NCBI RefSeq assembly: GCF_031455195.1
Contig: NZ_JAVDSH010000003.1
Location: forward strand, 186,001 to 250,000
Reading direction: 5' to 3'
Length of the DNA stretch: 64,000 bases
Source: Arthrobacter nitroguajacolicus_D
GTDB taxonomy: Bacteria > Actinomycetota > Actinomycetes > Actinomycetales > Micrococcaceae
Shown: in pieces, positions 51,502 to 59,888 of the stretch
Position numbering within the stretch: the stretch's first letter is position 1
Layout of the letters: the number at the start of each line of letters is the position of its first letter
The notes under the pieces: model-generated
The model's input: only the letters and a program-made list of their open reading frames with translations
The model's database searches: none
What the model was told of the DNA's origin: nothing
Position numbers and translations under genes: made by a program

Positions 51502-52011
51502 TTAACGCTTGGAGTACTGCTGAGCCTTACGTGCCTTCTTGAGACCAGCCTTCTTGCGCTCGATGACGCGGGCGTCACGGCTCAAGTAACCGGCCTTCTT
51601 GAGGGTTGCGCGGTTGTTGTCGACGTCGATCTCGTTCAGCGAGCGAGCAACACCGAGACGCAGCGCACCGGCCTGGCCGGAGATGCCACCACCGTGGATA
51701 CGGGCGATGACGTCGTAGGCGCCTTCGAGATCAAGGATCTTGAAGGGCTCGTTGACGTCCTGCTGGTGCAGCTTGTTCGGGAAGTAGTTGTCCAGCGTGC
51801 GGCCGTTGATGGTCCACTTGCCGGAGCCCGGTACAACGCGAACGCGTGCAACGGCTTCCTTGCGGCGGCCAACAGCTGCGCCGGCAACGGTCAGTGCCGG
51901 GCGCTCCTTCTTGGGAGCATCTTCAGCAGCGTTGCTGCTTTCAGAGGTGTAGCTGGTGAGGGTTTCCTCGGCCTCGACGGCTTCGGCGGTCAGTTCTTCG
52001 TTCTGAGCCAC
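51502..52011 (-). CDS. rpsI: Ribosomal protein S9
   Basis: 169 residues, ending in the essential KKARKAQQYSKR tail that reaches the P-site tRNA. The core has VVPGSGKWTINGRTLDNYF and GGGISGQAGALRLGVAR. The ~40-residue acidic N-terminal extension (EELTAEAVEAEE) is typical for actinobacterial S9 and absent in Escherichia. It is 38 nt after rplM in the standard rplM-rpsI order. Confidence 0.98.
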   Translation of the reverse strand: MAQNEELTAEAVEAEETLTSYTSESSNAAEDAPKKERPALTVAGAAVGRRKEAVARVRVVPGSGKWTINGRTLDNYFPNKLHQQDVNEPFKILDLEGAYDVIARIHGGGISGQAGALRLGVARSLNEIDVDNNRATLKKAGYLSRDARVIERKKAGLKKARKAQQYSKR

Positions 52012-52049
52012 GGTTCTCCTTGTAATGAAAAGTTGGTTGGTGGCCAGGA

Positions 52050-52493
52050 CTACTGGGCGACCTGGGTGATTTCGAAAGTCTTCGGCTGCTGTGCAGCGTG
52101 GGGGTGCTCAGCGCCACGGTAGACCTTGAGCTTGCCCAACTGCTGTGCAGCGAGGGAGTTCTTGGGGAGCATGCCCTTGATGGCCTTCTCAACAGCGCGA
52201 ACCGGGTTGGATTCCAACAGTTCGGCGTAGTTGACGGAGGTCAGGCCGCCCGGGTAACCGGAGTGGCGGTATGCGCGCTTCTGCTCCAGCTTGGCGCCGG
52301 TGAGGGCAACCTTTTCAGCGTTGATGATGATGACGAAGTCGCCCATGTCCATGTGGGACGCAAAGGTCGGCTTGTGCTTTCCGCGCAGCAGTGTTGCGGT
52401 CTGGCTGGCAAGACGACCAAGGACAACGTCGGTGGCGTCAATGACGTGCCACTGGCGGTTGATATCGCCGGGCTTCGGGGTGTACGTACGCAC
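52050..52493 (-). CDS. rplM: Ribosomal protein L13
   Basis: 147 residues, normal length. It has WHVIDATDVVLGRLAS, VNAEKVALTGAKLEQK and the signature LPKNSLAAQQLGKLKVYRG. The start is GTG at 52493. A promoter about 210 nt upstream implies a long 5' leader. First gene of rplM-rpsI. Confidence 0.98.
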   Translation of the reverse strand: MRTYTPKPGDINRQWHVIDATDVVLGRLASQTATLLRGKHKPTFASHMDMGDFVIIINAEKVALTGAKLEQKRAYRHSGYPGGLTSVNYAELLESNPVRAVEKAIKGMLPKNSLAAQQLGKLKVYRGAEHPHAAQQPKTFEITQVAQ

Positions 52494-52700
52494 GGTTTTG
52501 CCTCGTTCTTGTTCTGGCGTTCATGTTTTAGGCGACACGCAATAAGGCGTGTACCTACTATGTATGCGCTACCGGAGCAGAGGTGAGGGCTCTATGTACC
52601 AGTCATCCCAGGATCTCGAAATGCCTCAGGAGTTAGCGATCCTGCAACTGGATCCCCCATAAGGCATGTGTCATCGAGATAGGACACGCACAACGACTCT
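52494..52700 (-). promoter_or_regulatory. Long 5' leader of rplM-rpsI
   Basis: About 200 nt between the proposed promoter and rplM. On the minus strand ATGCCT and AGGCAT (about 52622-52661), with an inner GGATCC / GGATC pair, can form a stem, as can other GC-rich pieces. That would fit a structured, possibly autoregulated leader. I cannot match it to a known leader family by eye. Confidence 0.4.
52596..52664 (+). CDS. Possible 22-residue small ORF
   Basis: ATG to TAA, 22 residues (starts MYQSSQDLEMPQ), with AGGTGAGG 5 nt before the ATG. It lies opposite the rplM leader and 116 nt before the prepilin peptidase gene. No family is recognised, and such an ORF can occur by chance; the good ribosome site is the only support. 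Confidence 0.2.
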
Positions 52701-52702
52701 AA

Positions 52703-52732
52703 ACAATACCTTCAACGGGGCGCCCGGGTCAA
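52703..52732 (-). promoter_or_regulatory. Promoter of rplM-rpsI
   Basis: On the minus strand, -35 TTGACC (52727-52732) and -10 TATTGT (52703-52708), spacer 18 nt. It is the best sigma-70-type match in the divergent rplM/tad interval. Confidence 0.6.
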
Positions 52733-52780
52733 AATGGGGTTACCGCACATGGGGGTACCTGTGTTAATGAGGGGGAACAC

Positions 52781-53425
52781 GTGACCGATGGACTTGCCTT
52801 TCCGCTCCTGCTTGCCCTGCCCGGTCTGCTGTTGAGCCCGCTGGCCGAGTCCCTCATCCACGCCTGGCTGCCGCGGCTTGGCGGAATCCCCTCCCCCAGG
52901 GTCCGGATCACGACGGCGGCCGTCACCGCCTTGCTGTTTGGCTTGCTCGCGTGGCGGTTTGGCTTCTCTGCCGAATTGCCGGCTTTCCTTTTTCTGGCGC
53001 TTTGTGGGGTGCAACTTTCCCGCATTGATTTCACGCTGCATTTGCTGCCGAATCCGCTGGTTCTGCTCCTGCTTGGTGGTGGCGGGGGTCTTCTCGCGAC
53101 CGCCGCAACGCTGGCTCCTGCGTGGAGCGAGCTGCTCCGTGCCCTGGCGGGTGGGGCCATCTTGTTCGCCGGCTACCTGATTCTGGGACTTTTTTCGCCC
53201 GGGAGCATCGGAATGGGCGACGTAAAGCTCGCAGCTCCCTTGGGCCTGTACTTGGGCTACTTGGGTTGGGCGCAGGTACTCTACGGCGGGCTGCTGGGAT
53301 TCGTGGTGGGCGGGATGCTCACGGTGCTGATGTTACGCCTGCGACGCGGGGAAAAACCGAGGGAAACCGCCCACGGACCTGCCATGGTCATCGCCGCCCT
53401 GGCCGTTGCCATGGTCATGGCCTAG
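52781..53425 (+). CDS. Prepilin peptidase, A24 family (TadV/CpaA-like)
   Basis: 214 residues and six or more hydrophobic spans. This membrane aspartyl protease cleaves Flp-type prepilins at the cytoplasmic face. The two catalytic aspartates are visible in RIDFTLHLLPNPL near residue 85 and SIGMGDVKLAAPLG near residue 145. It lacks the N-terminal methylase zinc domain of PilD, as usual in Tad systems. GTG start. First gene of the Tad locus, 324 nt upstream of the Flp pilin gene. Confidence 0.93.
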   Translation: MTDGLAFPLLLALPGLLLSPLAESLIHAWLPRLGGIPSPRVRITTAAVTALLFGLLAWRFGFSAELPAFLFLALCGVQLSRIDFTLHLLPNPLVLLLLGGGGGLLATAATLAPAWSELLRALAGGAILFAGYLILGLFSPGSIGMGDVKLAAPLGLYLGYLGWAQVLYGGLLGFVVGGMLTVLMLRLRRGEKPRETAHGPAMVIAALAVAMVMA

Positions 53426-53748
53426 CTCCAACTGAGTACGCACTAACCAAGGCTGACTACTCCTTCGCAATTAATAAGGCCACTGTCAAAACCAGGTAGT
53501 TTTGGCCCCTCGCACCCCCAAAACTGAGTACTTCCCAGCTCGGGCACGCCCCGCCAAGTAGAGCCCTTACCAGGAAATCGAGTACGGCTACGCATTGTCG
53601 CGACGGCCACCCAGGGTGAATTCTTATGTCATCGAATTCCGAACCGCTAAAGGAAACATGGGGGTAGTTCGGAAGTCGAAGCAAATTCCGATAATTTGCT
53701 GGACCTATAACCTATTTTGCATTCACTTTTTCTGGGAAGGATTTTCCA
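53426..53748 (+). other. Intergenic region upstream of flp
   Basis: 323 nt without a gene. The sequence ACTGAGTAC occurs twice (53431-53439 and 53523-53531), with a shorter GAGTAC at 53580. The last ~100 nt are A/T-rich against the GC-rich surroundings and should hold the flp promoter; GATAAT (about 53690) and TATAAC (about 53705) are -10 candidates, but no convincing -35 lies at the right distance. AAGGA lies just before the flp ATG. Confidence 0.45.
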
Positions 53749-53943
53749 ATGTCTACTTTTATGTTCACCATCACTTCGTACATCGCCGGCGTCAAGGACC
53801 GCTTCACCAAGGAGGAGAAGGGAGCCACGATGGTTGAATACGGCATCATGGTCGCCGCCATCGCCGTAGTGGTCGGCGGCGCAGCGTTCCTGCTTGGTGG
53901 CCGGGTTCTCGCCCTTTTCAACGGCATCACGTTGGCGCCGTAG
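53749..53943 (+). CDS. flp: Flp/Fap-type type IVb pilin
   Basis: 64-residue major pilin. The prepilin peptidase site is KEEKG|ATMVEYG (cleavage after Gly25) with the essential Glu at +5 and the Flp-defining Tyr at +6. A single hydrophobic helix (IMVAAIAVVVGGAAFLLGG) follows. It should be cut by the peptidase encoded upstream, then polymerised by TadA-TadB-TadC. Confidence 0.96.
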   Translation: MSTFMFTITSYIAGVKDRFTKEEKGATMVEYGIMVAAIAVVVGGAAFLLGGRVLALFNGITLAP

Positions 53944-53956
53944 CGAGTCAAGGGAC

Positions 53957-53993
53957 GGTCGGTCGTGAGGCTGAAATGCCATCACGACCGGCC
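53957..53993 (+). terminator. Stem-loop between flp and tadE
   Basis: A 12-bp inverted repeat (GGTCGGTCGTGA / TCACGACCGGCC, one G-U pair) with a 13-nt loop starts 13 nt after flp. A short CCCTTT follows a few bases later. It is a candidate attenuator or processing stop that would leave flp mRNA in excess over the downstream genes. Confidence 0.6.
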
Positions 53994-54038
53994 AACGCCC
54001 TTTAAGGCATCGTTCTTTCTGGCTCTGGGAGAAAAACA

Positions 54039-54446
54039 ATGAAAGCGAGAACCAAGGAAAAAGGAGCAGTTGCCGTTGAAATGGCAATTGTCCTTCCCCT
54101 ACTGCTGCTGATCCTTCTTGGCATCATGGAGTTTGGCCGTGCCTACAACGTCCAGGTGTCCCTCACCGAAGCGGCTCGTGAGGGTGCCCGGTATGCCGCG
54201 GTTCATTACAGGGAGGGCGGCCTCAATGTCACCGGCACGGCGCTGGCTGCGGCCCCGGGGCTCAACGGCCTGGGTGTGACTGTCACCAACAACGCCGCAA
54301 GCTGCGCACCCGGTTCAAACGTCACGGTGACCACCCGTGTTTCGCTTCGTTCGATGTCCGGTTTCCTGGACTCGGGCTTCTTTGGAGCTCCAGGCATCTT
54401 CCCGATCACTATGACAGGAGTGGGGGTCATGCGATGCGGCGGATAA
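54039..54446 (+). CDS. tadE: TadE-like minor pseudopilin
   Basis: 135 residues. The short basic leader is followed by a prepilin-like site EKG|AVAVE with Glu at +5, a hydrophobic helix (MAIVLPLLLLILLGIMEFG), and the TadE signature RAYNVQVSLTEAAREGARYAA. It should be cleaved like Flp and act as a minor pilus component. The 3' end overlaps the tadG start by 13 nt in another frame. Confidence 0.92.
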   Translation: MKARTKEKGAVAVEMAIVLPLLLLILLGIMEFGRAYNVQVSLTEAAREGARYAAVHYREGGLNVTGTALAAAPGLNGLGVTVTNNAASCAPGSNVTVTTRVSLRSMSGFLDSGFFGAPGIFPITMTGVGVMRCGG

Positions 54447-55480
54447 CTTGTTCGCCGGCAAATGCCCCTACTGCCGGCAAAGCCCAATGCGAGGACAAGG
54501 AGCGAGGTGCCGTCTCTGTGCTGGTTGCACTGATGATGGTGGTCCTTCTCGGTTTTGCTGCCCTTGCAGTGGATGTTGGCGCCGTCTATGCCGAGAAGGC
54601 CCAGCTCCAAAATGGGGCCGACGCAGCTGCCTTGGCTATCGCTACGGACTGTGCGGAAGGCGCATGCGGAAGCAGCGCCGCAACCGGGAGCCAGTTCGCC
54701 AACAGCAACGCGAACGACAACTCCAGCGGTGCCGTGGTGACATTCCCGGCGGCTACCAGAGTCCGTGTGGTGACCAATGCCCGGGATGCGCGAACCGGTG
54801 CCAACAGTTTCTCGTTAATGTTTGCACGGGCGCTGGGTGTCCAAACTGCGCAGGTTGGCGCTACGGCCGAAGCCACGTGGGGTTCGCCAACAAGCGCCAC
54901 AACACTCCCGTGGACCGCGAGCGAGTGCGTCTTCAAAAAGTACCTCTCACCCGCACAACTGGCATCCCTGAATTCGACTGGAAACTTCTCGGGAGACCCT
55001 ATCCCGACGCACGTGACCCTTCGGTACGACACGAATGCACCTGCAGTAGGCGGTTGCGTTGCACAGAACGGCTATCAGCCAGGTGGATTCGGTTGGCTTG
55101 AAACCAACTCCGGGTGCACAACCGATATCAGCATCAGCGCCGTCGTTACGGGTCAACCGGGCAACCACTTCCCCACTGCGGGTGCCTGCAACTCCGTCCT
55201 GGCCCACATCATGGATGAGCCCGCGCTGATACCACTCTTCAGAACGGCTGCTCAAAACGGGAACAAGACCAAATACACGCTGGTTGGTTTCGCCGCATTC
55301 CAGGTAACCGGCTACAAATTCGACGGCGGCCAGCAGCTGGATCCGGCCGCGCCCGGCTGCAACAACAATTGTCGAGCCCTCCAAGGCTACTTCTCCCGTT
55401 TCGTATCTCTCGAAGAGGGTTCCCAAGCAACGGGTGGCCTTCCGAACTATGGAGCATCTGTTGTGACGCTCACCAGGTAG
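54434..55480 (+). CDS. tadG: TadG-like pilus-associated protein
   Basis: 348 residues. A 25-residue leader ends KERG, followed by AVSVLVALMMVVLLGFAALAVDVGAVYAEKAQLQ, the conserved TadG N-terminal helix (putative TadE/G-like). The +5 position is Leu rather than Glu, so normal prepilin cleavage is doubtful. The rest is an extracytoplasmic domain with several cysteines (for example DCAEGACG and GCNNNCR) that could form disulfides. It starts inside the end of tadE (ATG at 54434), indicating coupling. Confidence 0.88.
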   Translation: MRRITCSPANAPTAGKAQCEDKERGAVSVLVALMMVVLLGFAALAVDVGAVYAEKAQLQNGADAAALAIATDCAEGACGSSAATGSQFANSNANDNSSGAVVTFPAATRVRVVTNARDARTGANSFSLMFARALGVQTAQVGATAEATWGSPTSATTLPWTASECVFKKYLSPAQLASLNSTGNFSGDPIPTHVTLRYDTNAPAVGGCVAQNGYQPGGFGWLETNSGCTTDISISAVVTGQPGNHFPTAGACNSVLAHIMDEPALIPLFRTAAQNGNKTKYTLVGFAAFQVTGYKFDGGQQLDPAAPGCNNNCRALQGYFSRFVSLEEGSQATGGLPNYGASVVTLTR

Positions 55481-55534
55481 GCACTCAGGTGTGCCTGCTC
55501 AATAACCGCGCAAGAACCCGAAAGGAGCTACAAA

Positions 55535-56302
55535 GTGAAAACACGCCTACTGGGAGGCATCGCAGCACTGCTTCTGGCAGTCATTGGCACTGTCTTACTG
55601 GTCACTTACGTTCAGGGGGCCGACAAACGTGCACAAGAAGGGCTCGATCCCGTGAGCGTTCTGGTAGTAAAGGAACGCATTCCGGCCGGCACCAAGGCTG
55701 AAGAGATTCAGTCCAAAGTCAAAGTCGAAACGCTGCCTCAATCGGCAGTTGCGCCCGGGACCATCAGCGCCCTTACAGATCAAACAGGCAAGGTGACGTC
55801 CGCTGACTTGCAGCCCGGCGAGCAGTTACTGGGAATGAAACTAGTAAGCCCCAAGGAACTGGCACCTGGCACCGTGCCGGTCCCAGAAGGGCTGCAGGAG
55901 TCCACTTTCGTCCTTTCGCCGGAGCGCATCCTCGGAGGCCGTATCGAGGCCGGCGATACCGTTACGGTATACGCATCCTTCAAAGTGGATGACGCCATAG
56001 CGGCCGGCGCGAATCTTCCAGCCGGCCTCACCGGCTGGAAGAACTTTACCGAGCTCCTCTATCACGACGTCCTGGTCACTGCTGTCCAGCAGGCCGCACC
56101 TGACGCTGAGAAATCGGCAGGTGCAGATAAGGGAGTCGCACTGCCAAATGGATCCGCCTATGTAACTGTTGCCCTCAGCGACGCCAACGCTTCAAAGATG
56201 GTCTTTGGTGCGGAGTTCGGGACCTTGTGGCTCTCGAAGCAGAATGAGAAGACCGCCAAGAGCGATCCCCCAACCACCACATTCGGAGGGCTGCTCCAAT
56301 GA
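55535..56302 (+). CDS. cpaB: Flp pilus assembly protein CpaB/RcpC
   Basis: 255 residues. An N-terminal membrane anchor (LGGIAALLLAVIGTVLLVTYV) is followed by a SAF-type domain (VLVVKERIPAGTKAEEI...LQPGEQLLGMKLV) and the RcpC domain with ILGGRIEAGDTVTVYASF and YVTVALSDANASKMVF. In Gram-negatives CpaB works near the secretin. No secretin exists here, so it probably supports assembly at the membrane or wall. The GTG start follows AAAGGAG; the stop overlaps the next gene by 4 nt. Confidence 0.92.
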   Translation: MKTRLLGGIAALLLAVIGTVLLVTYVQGADKRAQEGLDPVSVLVVKERIPAGTKAEEIQSKVKVETLPQSAVAPGTISALTDQTGKVTSADLQPGEQLLGMKLVSPKELAPGTVPVPEGLQESTFVLSPERILGGRIEAGDTVTVYASFKVDDAIAAGANLPAGLTGWKNFTELLYHDVLVTAVQQAAPDAEKSAGADKGVALPNGSAYVTVALSDANASKMVFGAEFGTLWLSKQNEKTAKSDPPTTTFGGLLQ

Positions 56303-57498
56303 GCCGATTCGTAGCCATCACCGCCGTCAGAGACTTTGAAGCCCGCGTACGCCAGGCCATCTCAGGGGCACTTCACGGCGACCTGCAAACGTTATCCCCT
56401 TCTATCCTCCAAGCTGGTACGGACGAACTCTTCAAGCAATTGACAGGTGCTCCCCCGGAGGTAATGATCCTCGGCCCGGGTGTAAATCCCGACGATGCTT
56501 TCAAACTGGCCACGGTCATCGACCTCCAGTACCCGGAGATCAGCCTGCTAATGGTGGCAGAGCCGAGTGCGGATATCGTCCTGAAAGCCATGCATTCAGG
56601 GGTCAGGGATGTCGTAGCCCCAGACGCCGAAGTCAACGAGCTTCGCATCCTCCTGGAGCGTGCGTGTCTGGCAGCTGCTAGTCGGCGGCGAGGTATGCAA
56701 CCCGCTGCAGATCCGGGACAGGAAAAGGGGCGCATCATAGCCGTAATGTCACCTAAGGGTGGCGTGGGCAAAACAACCGTGGCCACTAACCTTGCCATTG
56801 GTCTCGGGGCGCTTGCACCGATGAGTGTGGTGATAGTGGACCTGGACCTGCAGTTCGGGGATGTTGCCTCCGGCCTGCTCTTGGAACCGGAGCACTCCAT
56901 CACTGAGGCAGTTCACGGTGCGGCCGCCCAGGACTCCATGGTCCTCAAGGCGTTCCTGACAGTCCATCCAGCCGGAATCTATGCGCTCTGCGCACCACAG
57001 AAGCCGTCCGATTCGGACTACATCACGGCCGACCATGTGACCCGCCTCCTCAATCAGTTGGCCACGGAGTTCAAGTACGTCGTTGTGGATACGGCACCGG
57101 GCTTGGGCGAACACTGCCTCGCCACACTGGAACTGGCAACCGACGGCGTTTGGGTCTGTGGGATGGATGTGCCAAGCATTCGGGGCCTCCGGAAATGCTT
57201 CAGTGTGTTGAAGGAACTTCAGCTCCTGCCGCAGGGCCGTCACACCGTATTGAACTTCGCGGACAGAAAGAGCGGTCTTTCAGTCCAGGACGTTGAAGCC
57301 ACCATTGGGGTGCCCGTTGACACAGTCATTCCCCGCTCCCGGACTCTCCCGTACTCGACAAACCGAGGTGTTCCGGTCCTTCAAGGTACCGCCAGAGAGG
57401 TCGCAACCAAAGGATTGCGAAAGCTCGTCCAACGCTTCGATCCCCGGTTGGAGTCGGCGCCGCAAAATAAGCTGCACCGCAGGGTGGTGGTGTCATGA
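56299..57498 (+). CDS. tadZ: CpaE/TadZ-like ParA/MinD ATPase
   Basis: 399 residues. An N-terminal receiver-like domain (about residues 1-130, DVVAPDAEVNELRILLERA) precedes a deviant Walker A ATPase: VMSPKGGVGKTTVATNLAIG near residue 152, and VIVDLDLQFGDVASGLL for the Walker A' region. TadZ proteins place the Tad machine at a cell site. Overlaps of 4 nt on both sides (cpaB and tadA) show tight coupling. Confidence 0.94.
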   Translation: MSRFVAITAVRDFEARVRQAISGALHGDLQTLSPSILQAGTDELFKQLTGAPPEVMILGPGVNPDDAFKLATVIDLQYPEISLLMVAEPSADIVLKAMHSGVRDVVAPDAEVNELRILLERACLAAASRRRGMQPAADPGQEKGRIIAVMSPKGGVGKTTVATNLAIGLGALAPMSVVIVDLDLQFGDVASGLLLEPEHSITEAVHGAAAQDSMVLKAFLTVHPAGIYALCAPQKPSDSDYITADHVTRLLNQLATEFKYVVVDTAPGLGEHCLATLELATDGVWVCGMDVPSIRGLRKCFSVLKELQLLPQGRHTVLNFADRKSGLSVQDVEATIGVPVDTVIPRSRTLPYSTNRGVPVLQGTAREVATKGLRKLVQRFDPRLESAPQNKLHRRVVVS

Positions 57499-58937
57499 AA
57501 CTGTCCGAGAGACTGACCAGGAACAATCCGCTTGCGGCGGCAGGTTTCGCCGATTCCCCGCTCCCCGAGAACTCTGTGGCTGGCGAGGGGCCAGCCGCGT
57601 CGCTGGTCTCCGGCCCATTTTTGGGCGGAACTCCGGCAGCCCCAGCCGTTGATGCGCTGGCCGGCCTCAAGCGACGCGCAGCCTCGGCTCTGTTTGAAAG
57701 GATGGGCAACAGGACCGGGGATACCTCGTCCTCCGAAGAGGACCTGCGTTCCTTCGCTGTTGATGAGCTTTCAGCAGTCATCGATGACGAGCAGGTCCCG
57801 TTGTCACCCGAGGAACGGCGTCGCCTCATCCGCGAAATAGCTGATGAAGTAATGGGCTTCGGGCCGCTTCAACGTCTACTGGAGGACCCATCGGTAACTG
57901 AAGTGATGGTCAATGGATTCGACCAGATCTACGTGGAACGTCATGGACATCTCGCCCTAACCGATCTGCAGTTCAGCTCCGATGCCCATCTCCGGAAGGT
58001 CATCGAACGGATCGTCTCCAAGGTGGGGCGCCGAATTGACGAGTCTTCGCCCCTTGTCGATGCCCGGTTGGAAGACGGATCCCGAGTCAACGCCATCATC
58101 CCTCCACTGGCAGTCAACGGTCCATCGCTGACGATCCGAAAGTTCAGCCATATCCCCATCACAGTACGGAACCTCATCGAGTGGGGCTCCGTAAGCCAGG
58201 AGATGGCGGAGCTGTTAAGCGCTTGCGTGCAGGCACGGCTCAACATCATTGTTTCGGGAGGCACTGGTACAGGTAAAACGACGTTGCTGAATGTCCTGTC
58301 GTCGTTCATCCCTGAATCGGACCGCATTGTCACTATCGAGGATGCTGTAGAACTCCAACTGCAGCAACAACATGTGGTCCGCTTGGAGAGCCGTCCACCG
58401 AACATCGAGGGAAAGGGTGCTATCAGCATCCGCGATCTCGTCCGAAACTCCCTCCGCATGCGTCCCGACCGCATCATCGTTGGCGAAGTGCGCGGCGGCG
58501 AATCCCTGGACATGCTGCAGGCAATGAATACGGGCCACGACGGATCGTTGTCCACAGTCCATGCCAACTCTCCCCGTGACGCCATAGCCCGCTTGGAGAC
58601 CCTCGTGCTGATGGCGGGCATGGACCTTCCCCTGCGTGCCGTCCGAGAACAAGTTTCCTCAGCCGTCGACCTTATTGTTCAGGTCACTCGACTGCGGGAT
58701 GGCAGCCGCAGGGTAACTCACGTGACCGAGGTCCAGGGCATGGAAGGAGACGTTGTGACCTTGCAGGATGCTTTCCTTTTCGACTACTCGGCAGGCCTTG
58801 ACGCCCAGGGTCGCTTTCTAGGCAAAGCACTTCCCACTGGCATACGGCCCAGGTTCCTTGACCGGTTTGTTGAGTTGGGAATTTCGGTTTCACCATCCAC
58901 CTTCGGCGTATCGGCGTTGCCCGTGGGGAGGAGGTAG
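57495..58937 (+). CDS. tadA: Tad secretion ATPase TadA/CpaF
   Basis: 480 residues. This hexameric motor drives pilus extension and probably retraction. The N-terminal domain has IADEVMGFGPLQRLLEDPSVTEVMVNG (split over residues 115-140). Walker A is VSGGTGTGKTTLLN near residue 255; the Asp box, MRPDRIIVGEVRGGESLDML (Walker B) and the His box HDGSLSTVHANS follow. All catalytic parts are present. It overlaps tadZ by 4 nt and is followed 2 nt later by tadB. Confidence 0.96.
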   Translation: MKLSERLTRNNPLAAAGFADSPLPENSVAGEGPAASLVSGPFLGGTPAAPAVDALAGLKRRAASALFERMGNRTGDTSSSEEDLRSFAVDELSAVIDDEQVPLSPEERRRLIREIADEVMGFGPLQRLLEDPSVTEVMVNGFDQIYVERHGHLALTDLQFSSDAHLRKVIERIVSKVGRRIDESSPLVDARLEDGSRVNAIIPPLAVNGPSLTIRKFSHIPITVRNLIEWGSVSQEMAELLSACVQARLNIIVSGGTGTGKTTLLNVLSSFIPESDRIVTIEDAVELQLQQQHVVRLESRPPNIEGKGAISIRDLVRNSLRMRPDRIIVGEVRGGESLDMLQAMNTGHDGSLSTVHANSPRDAIARLETLVLMAGMDLPLRAVREQVSSAVDLIVQVTRLRDGSRRVTHVTEVQGMEGDVVTLQDAFLFDYSAGLDAQGRFLGKALPTGIRPRFLDRFVELGISVSPSTFGVSALPVGRR

Positions 58938-58939
58938 CC

Positions 58940-59878
58940 GTGGAGACTTGGGTGTTCTTTACAGCAATCGGCCTGTGCGTAGGCTCACTGATGCTGTTGG
59001 TGGTTGTGGTCCTGAAGCCGAAGAATGCTGCTATTCCGATTGAACGCCGGCGTATCGAAACAACGTTGGACCCTTCAGCCGTGGGCCGTGTGTCCGAGTC
59101 GGCCGTCCGCTGGGTTGATGGCGCGATTGGCAAGTCCGGTGGGCCCTTTAATAGGGCGGTTCTGTACAACGCAGGGGTCAAACAGGCCCCGGCTGACATC
59201 ACGGTGGTGGTTGGCATCGCCCTCCTGATCCTGGGAGGTTTCGGATGGCTGCTCATCAGCCCGATCATCGGCGTTCTTCTGGGGATTGCAGTCCCCTTCG
59301 GCGCCAAGTTCATACTGATCGCCAAAACGGCGAAGCGACGGGCCGCGTTTGAGGACCAACTAACGGACACCATTCAGATGTTAATCGGCGGACTCCGTGT
59401 GGGCCACAGCATCATGCGGTCGTTGGAAGCGGCAGCACGTGAAGCACAAGTGCCCACATCCGAAGAGCTGGCACGGGTAGTCAACGAGGTCAGAATAGGC
59501 AAAGACCCCCGGCAGGCCCTCGAAGATGTTGCGACACGAATGCAAAGTGAAGACTTTCGATGGATTGGCCAGGCCGTCCAGATAAACCGCGAAGTGGGTG
59601 GCGACTTGGCAGAAGTCCTCGAACAGGTGTCAGGGACAATTCGTGAACGCAGTGAGATCAAGGGACATGTGCGGTCCCTAAGTGCCGAAGGCAAGATGTC
59701 TGCCTTGATCCTCATGGCCCTACCAGTTGTAGTGGCGCTAGCCGTCGCCGTCATGAATCCCACATATATGCGTCTCTTCGTCGACCACCCTTTGGGGATA
59801 GCCATGACTGTGCTCAGCTGCCTGCTATTCGCCGTGGGTGGTTTCTGGATGAGCCGCACCATAAAGATCAAATTCTAG
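58940..59878 (+). CDS. tadB: Tad platform protein TadB
   Basis: 312 residues of the T2SSF family. Membrane helices at the N-terminus (FTAIGLCVGSLMLLVVVV), middle (ITVVVGIALLILGGFGWLLI) and C-terminus (ALILMALPVVVALAVAVM) surround the cytoplasmic GspF domain with MLIGGLRVGHSIMRSLEAAA. The GTG start follows AGGAGG. It works with TadC as the inner platform turned by TadA. Confidence 0.95.
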   Translation: METWVFFTAIGLCVGSLMLLVVVVLKPKNAAIPIERRRIETTLDPSAVGRVSESAVRWVDGAIGKSGGPFNRAVLYNAGVKQAPADITVVVGIALLILGGFGWLLISPIIGVLLGIAVPFGAKFILIAKTAKRRAAFEDQLTDTIQMLIGGLRVGHSIMRSLEAAAREAQVPTSEELARVVNEVRIGKDPRQALEDVATRMQSEDFRWIGQAVQINREVGGDLAEVLEQVSGTIRERSEIKGHVRSLSAEGKMSALILMALPVVVALAVAVMNPTYMRLFVDHPLGIAMTVLSCLLFAVGGFWMSRTIKIKF

Positions 59879-59888
59879 GAGGCCCATC

